DNA of 64,000 nucleotides, taken from the NCBI GenBank assembly GCA_949300385.1, contig CASGDZ010000001.1:1-64000 (forward strand), written 5' to 3'. The notes under the pieces were generated by a model. That model did not search any database and was not told the DNA's origin. It saw nothing but the letters and a program-made list of their open reading frames with translations. Position numbers and translations under genes: made by a program. Below are positions 43,168 to 52,217 of this stretch, piece after piece. Position 1 is the first letter of the stretch. Each line of letters begins with the position of its first letter. Source of the stretch: an uncultured Christensenella sp. (lineage in GTDB: Bacteria > Bacillota > Clostridia > Christensenellales > UBA1242).

Positions 43168-43813
43168 AGATACTGAGCAAGATTGCAATTGCAAAAACGA
43201 ATGTGGTTGCAAAGACGAATGCAAATGTGAAAACGAATCTACTTATCAAAGCGAATGTAATTGCGAAAGTGATTGCCATTGTGGAGGCGATTGCAACTGC
43301 GATAATTGTGAATGTGACAAAGACGAACAAAATTGCACATGCCACGAAGATAAAACAAAAGATCATGAGCAATCAGATAGCGAGAGTCAATCAGACAGCG
43401 ACGCAAAATCTAATGACTATTTAACAGATTTGATGAGATTGCAAGCCGAATTCGACAATTATCGAAAACGAATGCAGAGTGCTTTATCCGACTCCCGAAC
43501 GGACGGATTTATAGACGCGATTGAGCAGTTCCTTCCCGCACTTGATAGTTTCAAAATGGCGACCGATATGATAACAGACAAAAATACACTTATGGGTATT
43601 AAATTCATAGAGAAAGGTATTTTGGATACATTAAGGAAAATGGGGGTAGAACCTATTGATTGCACTGGAAAGTTCGATCCAGAATTGCATCAGGCGATAG
43701 ACACTGATAACTCAGCAGATGTCGAGTTAGGCATGATCGTAAAGGAGGCGTATAAAGGTTTCACATATAAAGGGAAAGTTATTCGCTACGCACAAGTTAT
43801 AGTTAAAAAGTAG
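43154..43813 (+). CDS. grpE: GrpE nucleotide exchange factor with Cys-rich N-terminal tail
   Basis: A 219-residue GrpE. Residues about 85-219 are a normal core: long coiled coil (LMRLQAEFDNYRKRMQSAL), FLPALDSF, then the beta-wing domain (FDPELHQAI, AYKGFTYKGKVIRYAQVIV). It releases ADP from DnaK. The first ~65 residues are exceptional: 16 cysteines, mostly as repeated CxC pairs spaced by three residues and mixed with Asp, Glu, Asn and Lys. This resembles a small metal-binding or thiol-redox tail and is not part of usual GrpE. The start is GTG 43154, five nt after GGAGG, inside the hrcA end. The tail may give metal or redox control of the chaperone system. Confidence 0.93.
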   Translation: MKKHKDTEQDCNCKNECGCKDECKCENESTYQSECNCESDCHCGGDCNCDNCECDKDEQNCTCHEDKTKDHEQSDSESQSDSDAKSNDYLTDLMRLQAEFDNYRKRMQSALSDSRTDGFIDAIEQFLPALDSFKMATDMITDKNTLMGIKFIEKGILDTLRKMGVEPIDCTGKFDPELHQAIDTDNSADVELGMIVKEAYKGFTYKGKVIRYAQVIVKK

Positions 43814-43819
43814 GTCAAA

Positions 43820-44452
43820 ATGGTAGAGAGCATTAAAACATTTTGGAAATCTAATGAACTAAAACAAAATACGCATTTACTGATATTTGAAAATGGCTGT
43901 ATTGTGATTGACGCAGGGTGTCCAATAAGTGAGATAAAAAGTGTATGCGATAAGCCGATAGTGGCATGTTTCATAACACACGGACATTATGACCATATAA
44001 AGCATATTGAAGAGTATGACAAATTAAATATTCCGATATATGCAAATAAAAATATAGTCTGTTTGTTAGAATCTCCATGGCTTAATACAAGTGAGATTTT
44101 CGCTAAACCTACGAAATATAATGTTAACAATTTATATTTTGTTGATGACGGCGATGAGATTGATGTATTAGGCAAGACGATTAAATGTTACTATACACCG
44201 GGACATTCATTTGATAGCATGTGCTACTTATGTGATGGCAATTTGTTCTCTGGCGACACACTATTCTCAGTCGCAATTGGTAGAGTTGATTTACCAACAG
44301 CGAATGTAGAGCAGATGATGACTAGTCTAAGCAAATTAAACAATATAAAATATTCGACGATGTATACGGGACATTGGCGAACAAGCACAAAACAAGAGCA
44401 AAATTCAAATATAGCATACTATAAAAACATATTACAAAAAGAATTAAATTAA
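43820..44452 (+). CDS. MBL-fold metallohydrolase (glyoxalase II-like)
   Basis: A 210-residue metallo-beta-lactamase-fold hydrolase: zinc motif THGHYDH, then YYTPGHSFDSM, SGDTLF and GHW as later ligands. The size and motif layout match the YcbL-like glyoxalase II-type enzymes that hydrolyse thioesters or related substrates. It is inserted between grpE and dnaK in the operon, six bp after grpE, so it should be co-regulated by HrcA. AGGTC before the ATG is a weak ribosome-binding site. Confidence 0.82.
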   Translation: MVESIKTFWKSNELKQNTHLLIFENGCIVIDAGCPISEIKSVCDKPIVACFITHGHYDHIKHIEEYDKLNIPIYANKNIVCLLESPWLNTSEIFAKPTKYNVNNLYFVDDGDEIDVLGKTIKCYYTPGHSFDSMCYLCDGNLFSGDTLFSVAIGRVDLPTANVEQMMTSLSKLNNIKYSTMYTGHWRTSTKQEQNSNIAYYKNILQKELN

Positions 44453-44471
44453 ATAAAAAGGAGTAAAAATT

Positions 44472-46289
44472 ATGTCAAAAATTATTGGTATTGATTTAGG
44501 TACAACTAATAGTTGTGTAGCTGTTATGGAAGGTGGTCAACCTACTGTTATCCCTAATAGCGAAGGTGGAAGAACTACACCTAGTGTAGTTGGATTTAAA
44601 GATGGAGAACGCTTGATAGGTCAAGTGGCTAAGCGTCAAGCAGTCGCTAACCCAGAAAAGACTGTTATATCAATTAAGCGTGAAATGGGTACTCACTATA
44701 AGGTTAATATTGATAGTAAATCATATAGCCCAGAAGAGATCAGTGCTATGATTTTATCAAAATTAAAACAAGACGCGGAAGCATATCTTGGTCAAAAGGT
44801 AACACAAGCAGTTATCACTGTCCCTGCATACTTTAACGATTCACAGCGTCAAGCAACTAAGAATGCAGGTAAAATTGCAGGACTTGAGGTTCTTCGTATA
44901 ATCAACGAACCAACAGCAGCAGCACTTGCATACGGACTTGATAAACAAGATAGAAAAAATCAAAAGATTCTAGTATACGATTTGGGTGGCGGCACATTCG
45001 ATGTATCAATTCTTGAAATAGGTGACGGTGTATTTGAAGTATTGTCTACTAATGGTAATACTCGTCTAGGTGGCGATGACTTTGATAATCGTATTATGGA
45101 CCTTTTAATTTCAGAGTTTAAGAAAGAAACAGGTATTGATTTATCAAATGATAGATTAGCAAAACAGCGTTTAAAAGAAGCAAGTGAGAAGGCAAAAATC
45201 GAATTAAGCACATTATCTCAAACAACAATTAGTTTGCCATTCATCACAGCAGACGCAACTGGTCCTAAACACCTTGAATATACTTTAACTCGTGCGAAAT
45301 TTGAGAACATGATTGCCGATCTTGTAGAGCAAACACTTGTATGTACTCGTAATGCATTAAAGGACGCAGGACTTAGCAAGAATGATATTTCAAATGTAGT
45401 ATTGGTTGGTGGTTCAACTCGTGTACCATGTGTTGTAGATGCGCTTTCTAAAGAAATCCCTGTTACACCATTTAAAGGTATCAACCCTGACGAATGCGTT
45501 GCAATCGGTGCTGCAATTCAAGCAGGAGTATTAGGCGGAGAAGTTAAAGATGTATTGCTTCTTGATGTAACTCCATTGTCATTAGGTATTGAAACTTTGG
45601 GTGGAGTATGCACAAAACTTATTCCAAGAAATACTACAATCCCTACTAAGAAATCTCAAATATTTAGTACTGCACAAGACAATCAACCAGGTGTTGAAAT
45701 CAATGTATTACAAGGTGAGCGTGAGTTTGCCGCACAAAATAAATCACTCGGTAGATTCCAACTAACAGGTATTCCACCAGCTCCAAGAGGTGTTCCACAA
45801 ATTGAAGTTACATTTGATATAGACGCAAATGGTATCGTAAATGTTAGCGCTAAAGACTTAGGCACAAATAAAGAGCAAAAAATCACTATTACTGCTAGCA
45901 CAAATCTAAGTGAAGATGAAATCAATAAAGCAGTTAAAGAAGCAGAGCAATTTGCAGAAGAAGATAAGAAGAAGCGTGAAGTAATCGACGCTAGAAATAA
46001 CCTTGATGGTATGACAATGAATATCGAAAAGGTTATGAAAGAGAATGGCGACAAGTTAAGCGAAGAAGATAAAAAAGCGCTTACTGACGCTGTTGAAGAG
46101 GCTAAAAAGCATATCGCTAGCGAAAGCATGGATGAGATAAAGAAAGCAACAGACGATTTAACAAAAGTTTCTAACGAAGTGTTTACTAAGATGTATCAAA
46201 ACATGTCTAGCCAAGCACAAACTAATGGTCAAAATCCTACAGGCGACAAGCCAAAAGATGACGGCGATCCAGAAGTTGTAGTTGAATAA
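44472..46289 (+). CDS. dnaK: Chaperone protein DnaK (Hsp70)
   Basis: A 605-residue Hsp70: [18 protein letters not shown] at the N-terminus, [14 protein letters not shown], and [14 protein letters not shown] in the ATPase; the substrate domain has [14 protein letters not shown]. The Gln-rich end terminates with [10 protein letters not shown]. The short lid segment near residue 80 and the length match Gram-positive DnaK. AAGGAG lies before the ATG. Confidence 0.98.
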   Translation: MSKIIGIDLGTTNSCVAVMEGGQPTVIPNSEGGRTTPSVVGFKDGERLIGQVAKRQAVANPEKTVISIKREMGTHYKVNIDSKSYSPEEISAMILSKLKQDAEAYLGQKVTQAVITVPAYFNDSQRQATKNAGKIAGLEVLRIINEPTAAALAYGLDKQDRKNQKILVYDLGGGTFDVSILEIGDGVFEVLSTNGNTRLGGDDFDNRIMDLLISEFKKETGIDLSNDRLAKQRLKEASEKAKIELSTLSQTTISLPFITADATGPKHLEYTLTRAKFENMIADLVEQTLVCTRNALKDAGLSKNDISNVVLVGGSTRVPCVVDALSKEIPVTPFKGINPDECVAIGAAIQAGVLGGEVKDVLLLDVTPLSLGIETLGGVCTKLIPRNTTIPTKKSQIFSTAQDNQPGVEINVLQGEREFAAQNKSLGRFQLTGIPPAPRGVPQIEVTFDIDANGIVNVSAKDLGTNKEQKITITASTNLSEDEINKAVKEAEQFAEEDKKKREVIDARNNLDGMTMNIEKVMKENGDKLSEEDKKALTDAVEEAKKHIASESMDEIKKATDDLTKVSNEVFTKMYQNMSSQAQTNGQNPTGDKPKDDGDPEVVVE

Positions 46290-46297
46290 AGGTAATT

Positions 46298-47422
46298 ATG
46301 GCAAATAACGATTATTATGCAACCTTAGGGGTGAGCAAGTCGGCGACTGATGACGAGATTAAATCGGCATATAGAAGCCTTGCAAAAAAATATCATCCCG
46401 ACCTTAATAAAACCCCTGAGGCGGCAGAAAAATTTAAAGAAATAAATGAAGCCTACTCTGTCTTAGGAGATAAGCAAAAGCGTGCTAACTATGATCAATA
46501 TGGGAGTGCGGACGGCCCACAAAGTTTTGGCGGAGGTGGCCAAGGTTTTTCAGGCGGTTTTTCTAGCGATGGCTTTGGCGGATTTGAGGATATATTCAAT
46601 ATATTTTCAAATTTTGGCTCACGCTCAAATGCTCGAGCAAGGGAAGAAGGCGACGATGTAAATATCAACCTTGTAATATCTTTTACTGAGGCGGCTTTTG
46701 GTTGTGAAAAGGAAGTTACTGTCACACGAAAGGAGCGTTGTCCAGATTGCAATGGCACTGGTGCAAAATCTAGTAGCGATTATGTAACATGTACTGAGTG
46801 TAATGGAACTGGTAGAATGACCTACACTCAACAGACTTTGTTTGGTATGACGCGAACGGTTGGCACATGTAGAACATGTGGCGGTAAAGGTAAAATCGTT
46901 AAAAATAAATGTCCTAATTGCCATGGCACAGGACTTAAGACAACTACTAGCAAAATCAAGGTAAAGATCCCTGCAGGTATTGACAACGAACAAGTCATTC
47001 GCCTAAATGGAGAGGGTAACCAAACCGCTTCACCAGATGGAATCGCGGGAGATTTGAGAATCGCAATAACTGTAACACCGCATTCATTGTTAGTCAGAAA
47101 AGGATTTGATCTATATGTAGATGTGTATGTCCCTATAACTACATTAATGCTAGGTGGCAAAGTTAAAGTTCCTACGTTAAAAGGTACTACTACGATCGAT
47201 GTCGCACCACTTACACAATCTAATACAAAATACACTTTGAAAGGCAAAGGCGTAAAATACCTTAAATCAATTGGAAGTGGCAATTTGATCGTTACTTTAA
47301 AGGGTGAAATGCCTAAAGATATAGATAAAAACACAATAAAATTAATTAAAGAGTTAGAAAGTTCTATTAGTGAAAAATCTTATCCAAAAACTATTAATTA
47401 TAACAATAAATTAGACAAATAA
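46298..47422 (+). CDS. dnaJ: Chaperone protein DnaJ
   Basis: A 374-residue type I DnaJ: J domain with HPD (KKYHPDLNK), a Gly/Phe-rich linker, and four CxxCxGxG zinc repeats ([32 protein letters not shown]). The C-terminal substrate-binding domain is complete. It stimulates DnaK ATPase and is the last gene of the operon; a strong terminator follows at once. Confidence 0.98.
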   Translation: MANNDYYATLGVSKSATDDEIKSAYRSLAKKYHPDLNKTPEAAEKFKEINEAYSVLGDKQKRANYDQYGSADGPQSFGGGGQGFSGGFSSDGFGGFEDIFNIFSNFGSRSNARAREEGDDVNINLVISFTEAAFGCEKEVTVTRKERCPDCNGTGAKSSSDYVTCTECNGTGRMTYTQQTLFGMTRTVGTCRTCGGKGKIVKNKCPNCHGTGLKTTTSKIKVKIPAGIDNEQVIRLNGEGNQTASPDGIAGDLRIAITVTPHSLLVRKGFDLYVDVYVPITTLMLGGKVKVPTLKGTTTIDVAPLTQSNTKYTLKGKGVKYLKSIGSGNLIVTLKGEMPKDIDKNTIKLIKELESSISEKSYPKTINYNNKLDK

Positions 47423-47449
47423 AATGGCAGATATTTCTGCCATTTTTTG
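47421..47449 (+). terminator. Terminator of the heat-shock operon
   Basis: AAAATGGCAG and CTGCCATTTTTT form a 10-bp stem with a T tract. The 300 bp that follow (to 47743) are AT-rich; I see no gene in them. Confidence 0.85.
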
Positions 47450-47743
47450 TATAAAGTAATATCTATACATATAAAAACAAAAAATAGTTTTAAATATGGT
47501 AAACTAAATAAAACATTGGCATATGAAAGATAAGATAGCAACGGCTACTTAAATTTTAAAAGAATGATTTATTATTTACTATTTTCCTATATAATAGACA
47601 CTCTTTTTAAACAATAATTTTATTAACGGAGATAATATCTTAGGCATTTTAAAACAATATATTTTCATATTACATTATACTATTATTTAATAAATTTTGT
47701 TATTATGCTTACAATTACATTTATAAATTAAATAATTTAGCAC

Positions 47744-47773
47744 AAAAAAAGAGACTATTTAGTCTCTTTTTTC
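47744..47773 (-). terminator. Terminator of rpmB
   Basis: AAAAAGAGACTA and TAGTCTCTTTTT form a stem with A/T tracts. On the minus strand it overlaps the rpmB stop codon and the last codons. Confidence 0.75.
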
Positions 47774-47940
47774 ATAGTTTTTAAACATTTAGCGCAAATA
47801 TTTTTCTTACCTTTCTTTCCGTCTAATTCAACATTAACTTTTTGTATATTAGGATCGAAAGTAGTTTTAGTATGGCGCATGCTGTGACTAACATTGTTTC
47901 CTGATGTGCGACCTTTACCGCAAATTTCACAAACTTTCAT
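47755..47940 (-). CDS. rpmB: 50S ribosomal protein L28
   Basis: A 61-residue L28 of the zinc-ribbon (C+) type: CEICGKG at the N-terminus and CAKCLK near the C-terminus, with SHSMRHTKTTF between. GGAGG precedes the ATG. It diverges from the gls24-fakA pair, the usual arrangement in Bacillota. Confidence 0.95.
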   Translation of the reverse strand: MKVCEICGKGRTSGNNVSHSMRHTKTTFDPNIQKVNVELDGKKGKKNICAKCLKTMKKETK

Positions 47941-48174
47941 GATTTTACCTCCGTTAAAATTTCAATTGCTTGTAAATAATATCATAAATTTAAAGAAAAT
48001 GCAAGTATTTTATTAAAATTTACTAAATCATATATTAAACTAAGACAAATAACATACAATACCAATATCGAACCTTTGTCTAAGTAAAATATTTTCATAT
48101 AAAATAAAAGTTTGTCATTTTTTATATTTTAAACGCTAAATATGAGAAATTTTAGCAAACTATCAAAAAAACAT

Positions 48175-48203
48175 TTGCTAAAATATAATTTATGTTATAT
48201 AAT
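48175..48203 (+). promoter_or_regulatory. Promoter of the gls24-fakA operon
   Basis: TTGCTA (48175-48180), 17 bp and TATAAT (48198-48203), then a short leader with AGGAGAG before ATG 48220. Confidence 0.65.
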
Positions 48204-48219
48204 AACATAGGAGAGTGAA

Positions 48220-48567
48220 ATGAACTTAACCACTTTTAACTCATTTGGGAAGATAAGCATCAGCAAGCGCGCTATCAGCAAGGTCGCTGCTGTTTCTGTT
48301 ATGGAGTGTGTGGGGGTTGTTGGTTTGGTATCACAACGCAGTTTTTTTAAAGGCAATGCACTAACCACAGCACATAAAGGGGTCGTTGTCACTAACCTAG
48401 AAAATGATAGTATGAAGATAGATGTCTATGTGATAATGCGTCACTGCGGTGTTTCAGCGTCTGCTGTTGCCGAATCTATCAGACAAAGCGTGAAATATTC
48501 AGTTGAGCGCTTTGCTGGAATGATAGTTAAAGATGTGACTGTACATATCGTAGACGTGAAGATATAG
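48220..48567 (+). CDS. Asp23/Gls24 family protein (YloU-like)
   Basis: A 115-residue Asp23/Gls24 protein: GKISISKRAISKVAAVSVMECVGVVGL, then DVYVIMRHCGVSASAVAESIRQSV and VKDVTVHIVDVKI. The family is alkaline-shock or membrane-associated; YloU, encoded next to FakA in many Bacillota, is the best match by context. It lies 14 bp upstream of fakA. Confidence 0.88.
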   Translation: MNLTTFNSFGKISISKRAISKVAAVSVMECVGVVGLVSQRSFFKGNALTTAHKGVVVTNLENDSMKIDVYVIMRHCGVSASAVAESIRQSVKYSVERFAGMIVKDVTVHIVDVKI

Positions 48568-48581
48568 GAGTTTAATTTAAT

Positions 48582-50216
48582 ATGATAAAAACAATTAACG
48601 GATCTGCGTTGAGGAAGATGTTTTCTAACGCGTTCTCATTGGTTGAAGAGAATAAAAAGACTATTGATGCACTAAATGTTTTTCCTGTGCCGGATGGAGA
48701 TACTGGTACAAATATGAGCCTAACCTTAAAAAGTGCGACTAGCGAAATGAATGCTTGTGAGAGCAATACAATTGAATCTATTTGTATAGCATTTAATCGT
48801 GGAGCATTGAAGGGTGCAAGAGGCAATAGCGGGGTTATTACATCTCAAATCATTAAAGGTATTTGTACTTGTTTAATGAATTGTCAAACAGAGATAACTA
48901 TCAAAGATTTTGCTAAGGCTATTCAGAATGGTGCTGAGATGGCATATAAAGCCGTTACTGTGCCGAAAGAAGGAACAATACTTACTGTTATCAAAGCTAT
49001 GGCGGACAAGTCTAAACAAGCAGCGAAATCTGCCAAGACCTTTGAAGATTTTTTGAATGAAATCATTACTCATGGCGAAGCGACTTTACAAATGACACCT
49101 GATATGTTGCCAGTTTTGAAGAAAGCAGGAGTTGTTGACGCTGGTGGTCGTGGTCTTATCTTCATTTTTAGCGGTTTTTATAAGGCTTTAACTGGTGAAA
49201 TGACCGAGGTTGCTTTTATCGATAATGTAGAGAAAGATATCACGAGCGAGGATTTACATGTAAATTATGAATCGCTTGCAGATATAAAATATGCATATTG
49301 TACAGAATTCTTTGTAATAAACATTTACGAAAAGACGACTGACGCGGATATTAACACCTTGCGCTCAAGACTTATGGAGATAGGTGATTGTGTGCTTTGT
49401 ATAGGTGATTTGCAATTAATTAAGGTGCATGTACATACTAATGAACCAAATCGTGCGCTTGGCTATGCATTGCAATTAGGCGAACTTAATGGCGTTAAAA
49501 TTGAAAATATGTTAGAGCAAAATCGTCAATTAAGGAAACAAAAAGAGAAAGAACCTGAAAAAGAATTCGGAATGATAGCAGTTGCAGCGGGAGATGGTCT
49601 TAGCAGTGTCTTTAAAGATATTGATGTAGATTATATTATAAGCGGTGGTCAAACAATGAATCCAAGCGCTAATGATATAGCCACTGCTGCTGATAAAGTT
49701 AATGCAAAGAATATATTTGTATTCCCAAATAACAAAAATATTGTTATGTCTGCTGAGCAAGCTAATGATATAACGGATAAAAATTTAATCGTTATTCCTA
49801 CTAGAAGCGTACCAGAGGGTATAAGCGCTGTATTAGCATTCGATTCTACAGCCTCTCTTGATGAAAATAAACAAAACATGATGGATATGATTTGTAATGT
49901 AAAGTCAGGTTCAGTTACTTATGCTGTAAGGACAACAAATGTAGACGGAATTGATGTTAAAGTCGGCGACATTATGGGACTAGATGAACATTCAGTTTTG
50001 ACAACAGGCAAAGAAGTTTGTGATACTACAATTGAGTTGATAGAAAAATTAATTTCAAATGATAGTAGCAATATTACACTTTTCTATGGCGAAGGAGTCA
50101 CAGAGGAAGATAGTGCTAAACTTCAATCAAAACTTGAAGAGCGTTTCCCTGATATTGATATTTCGATGGTATATGGAGGTCAACCTGTATACTATTATAT
50201 AGTTTCAGTTGAGTAA
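48582..50216 (+). CDS. fakA: Fatty acid kinase catalytic subunit FakA (DAK2 domain)
   Basis: A 544-residue protein: N-terminal DAK2/DhaL kinase domain with the metal-binding PDGDTGTNMS and GARGNSGVITSQI, a middle domain with IGDLQLIKVHVHTNEP, and a C-terminal YloV-type DegV-like domain. FakA phosphorylates fatty acids carried by FakB (DegV family), making acyl-phosphate for PlsX/PlsY. A FakB gene is not in the window. AGGAG precedes the start; its terminator follows. Confidence 0.93.
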   Translation: MIKTINGSALRKMFSNAFSLVEENKKTIDALNVFPVPDGDTGTNMSLTLKSATSEMNACESNTIESICIAFNRGALKGARGNSGVITSQIIKGICTCLMNCQTEITIKDFAKAIQNGAEMAYKAVTVPKEGTILTVIKAMADKSKQAAKSAKTFEDFLNEIITHGEATLQMTPDMLPVLKKAGVVDAGGRGLIFIFSGFYKALTGEMTEVAFIDNVEKDITSEDLHVNYESLADIKYAYCTEFFVINIYEKTTDADINTLRSRLMEIGDCVLCIGDLQLIKVHVHTNEPNRALGYALQLGELNGVKIENMLEQNRQLRKQKEKEPEKEFGMIAVAAGDGLSSVFKDIDVDYIISGGQTMNPSANDIATAADKVNAKNIFVFPNNKNIVMSAEQANDITDKNLIVIPTRSVPEGISAVLAFDSTASLDENKQNMMDMICNVKSGSVTYAVRTTNVDGIDVKVGDIMGLDEHSVLTTGKEVCDTTIELIEKLISNDSSNITLFYGEGVTEEDSAKLQSKLEERFPDIDISMVYGGQPVYYYIVSVE

Positions 50217-50234
50217 TCGTATTATTATAAAAAT

Positions 50235-50264
50235 AAAGCACACTATAAAAGTGTGCTTTATTTT
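50235..50264 (+). terminator. Terminator after fakA
   Basis: AAAGCACACT-ATAAA-AGTGTGCTTT followed by a T-rich stretch. Confidence 0.85.
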
Positions 50265-50405
50265 GTGTGTTATGTATTTGTAATACGCTATATGTTGATA
50301 TTAATAATATAATTTAATAACATAAAAATTGTTTATATCATGAATTAAAATGAAAAAATTTCACATAATAATTGTGTAGTTATAATCTACATAAAAGGAG
50401 ATATT

Positions 50406-50657
50406 ATGTTTGGAAGAAAGAACAAAGCATCTAGCGTAAGTACAAAAAACTGCTCTAACTCATATGATTCTCAGTCTATGACAAACGAGTCAACTAAATC
50501 ATGTGGAGGTAAATGTACTTCAAACTCAACTAGTACAAAGGCATGCAATTCTACAAAAAATTGTGGCTCTAAAAATGAGAGTGCAAAGTCTGCGTCTGTT
50601 AAGTCTAGTTCAGCAAAAGGATGCGGAGCGTGTGCGAACACTAAGTCATCTAAATAA
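50406..50657 (+). CDS. Small Ser/Thr/Lys/Cys-rich protein
   Basis: An 83-residue low-complexity protein with a clear AAAGGAG before ATG 50406 and a strong terminator after its stop, so it is likely a real monocistronic gene. It is mostly Ser, Thr, Asn and Lys with eight spaced Cys (for example SCGGKC and GCGACAN at the C-terminal end). There is no hydrophobic signal peptide. It may be a metal-binding, coat-like or precursor peptide; no modifying enzymes are nearby. The family is unknown. Confidence 0.6.
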   Translation: MFGRKNKASSVSTKNCSNSYDSQSMTNESTKSCGGKCTSNSTSTKACNSTKNCGSKNESAKSASVKSSSAKGCGACANTKSSK

Positions 50658-50670
50658 AATAATCCGTATA

Positions 50671-50698
50671 AAAAATCTCAGATAAACTGAGATTTTTT
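50671..50698 (+). terminator. Terminator of the Cys/Ser-rich gene
   Basis: AAAAATCTCAG-ATAAA-CTGAGATTTTTT. The region from here to 51124 is very AT-rich; apart from a tandem TTGTACACAA repeat (51029-51050) I see nothing in it. Confidence 0.85.
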
Positions 50699-51124
50699 AT
50701 GTAATCAATTAAATAAAACTTTATTAATGTAAAATTAAGAATTTTTATATAAAATATAATGCTTTTAAAATTTATATTTATAATATTATTCTTGCCAACT
50801 TGAAAGATAAATAGAGTAAACATATAAAAATTTTTTATTTTATAACTAAAAATATAAATAAAAATTAATAGATAATAAGACAATAATATATACTAATAAA
50901 ATTCATTATAGAGATTTAACAGAATTAAAAAGATACAATAGACTTCGAGATATAATTGTTATTATAAGATAAAATGCTTACAACAATTAATATGTTAGTC
51001 AATATAAATATTAAAATGTTTTATAAAAATTGTACACAAATTGTACACAATAAAAAAAATGACCCAAAATAACTATACAAAATATAGTGTTTAAGTCATT
51101 TGTTTACTACAAAATGTAGTATTA

Positions 51125-51199
51125 TGGAGCGGAAGACGAGATTCGAACTCGCGACATTTGCCTTGGCAAGGCAACGCTCTACCACTGAGCCACTCCCGC
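51125..51199 (-). tRNA. tRNA-Gly(GCC)
   Basis: A 75-nt cloverleaf: acceptor GCGGGAG, D arm GGCTCAGTGGTAGAGC, anticodon stem TTGCC/GGCAA around TTGCCAA (GCC), T loop AGTTCGAATCT and encoded CCA. Confidence 0.95.
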
Positions 51200-51267
51200 A
51201 AATTTTAATGAATAATATAATATATTCATTTTTTCATTATCCTGTTATAAAGCAAAATGCAATCTAG

Positions 51268-51343
51268 TGGTGGGAGATATAGGACTCGAACCTATGACCC
51301 TCTGCTTGTAAGGCAGGTACTCTACCAACTGCGCTAATCTCCC
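51268..51343 (-). tRNA. tRNA-Val(TAC)
   Basis: A 76-nt cloverleaf: acceptor GGGAGAT/ATCTCCC, D arm TAGCGCAGTTGGTAGAGT, anticodon loop CTTACAA (TAC), T arm TAGGTTCGAGTCCTA and encoded CCA. Confidence 0.95.
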
Positions 51344-51483
51344 ATACGCGATTGCACTATAAATATATCATATTATGAAAATTATGTCAACAATTTTTTT
51401 ATAGATTTTAAAAAATATTTTTAATGTTTAAAAATGCGAATGAATGATGATAAGAAAAAATGAACAAAAATTTGTTCATTCTC

Positions 51484-51571
51484 TGGTGCCGGTGGTCGGG
51501 GTCGAACCGACACGTCCTTTTACGGACCCAGGATTTTAAGTCCTGTGCGTCTGCCATTTCGCCACACCGGC
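51484..51571 (-). tRNA. tRNA-Leu(TAA)
   Basis: An 88-nt class II tRNA: acceptor GCCGGTG/CACCGGC, anticodon stem CAGGA/TCCTG around CTTAAAA (TAA), long variable arm GTCCGTAAAAGGAC, T loop CGGTTCGACCCCG and encoded CCA. Confidence 0.95.
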
Positions 51572-51611
51572 AAATTAAGATAGTTAAAATTTATACAATA
51601 TAAGTCGTAGT

Positions 51612-51760
51612 GCTAAAGGCGCACAGGACGGGGACCCCGCAAATATTTATATTTGAAGGGGAAGAGGAGTAATCTTACTATAAATATTATTGCGAGTGTG
51701 GCGAGCAATATATAAAGATTGCTGATTACGACGAGCGTCTGCCATTTCGCCACACCGGCA
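51612..51760 (-). pseudogene. Rearranged tRNA-Leu 5' fragment with structured insert
   Basis: On the minus strand the 5' 25 nt of tRNA-Leu(TAA) are repeated (51760-51735), 188 bp from the intact copy. A structured insert follows, with AGCAAT/ATTGCT and CAAATA-TAAA-TATTTG stems flanked by CCCC and GGGGTCCCCG. It ends in GTCCTGTGCG, which is the reverse complement of the next part of the tRNA (51629-51620 against 51540-51549). A GTCGTA/TACGAC inverted repeat bounds the insert. It matches the plan of the copy at 16514-16652. Confidence 0.65.
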
Positions 51761-51764
51761 TAAT

Positions 51765-51839
51765 TGGAGGCACCAACCAGATTTGAACTGGTGAATAAAG
51801 GTTTTGCAGACCTTTGCCTTACCACTTGGCGATGGTGCC
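51765..51839 (-). tRNA. tRNA-Cys(GCA)
   Basis: A 75-nt cloverleaf: acceptor GGCACCA/TGGTGCC, D arm TCGCCAAGTGGTAAGGC, anticodon loop CTGCAAA (GCA), T arm ACCAGTTCAAATCTGGT and encoded CCA. The 378 bp upstream of it (51840-52217) are AT-rich with no gene that I can see. Confidence 0.94.
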
Positions 51840-52217
51840 ATATTGCGCAACATATTATGTTGTTTAACAATTGAGTTTTATGGTAGACATATTGCAAAAC
51901 TTTACAAAAATGCCTTATATGTTAAAACTCTATTATTATATATGAAAATTTTAAAAATTGCAACATATTTTTACTATTTTTTTTAATTTTATTTTTTTAT
52001 GATACAAATATATTATATTTTCATTAATACAAGTAAATTTAATATATATTGATTAATATAATTTTAAGTTTATAAATAATGACATATAGATAAATATAAA
52101 ACTCAAAACTAATTATTAAACTTATTTTACTATTTAAAGAAATGTTAAACGCAATTGGAAATAAAAGGAAATATACTGCTTTATTTAATAAGATAAAAAA
52201 ATACCTAAATAGGCATT

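Noticed and set aside
43203-43424. Alternative frames across the start of grpE
   Set aside because: The Cys codon repeats give open frames in other phases; the GrpE frame has the GGAGG site and the conserved core.
45683-46129. Long minus-strand frames opposite dnaK and dnaJ
   Set aside because: Shadow frames of conserved genes with no start signal of their own.
51613-51897. Frames across the tRNA-Leu fragment and tRNA-Cys
   Set aside because: They overlap tRNA genes and have no coding signature.
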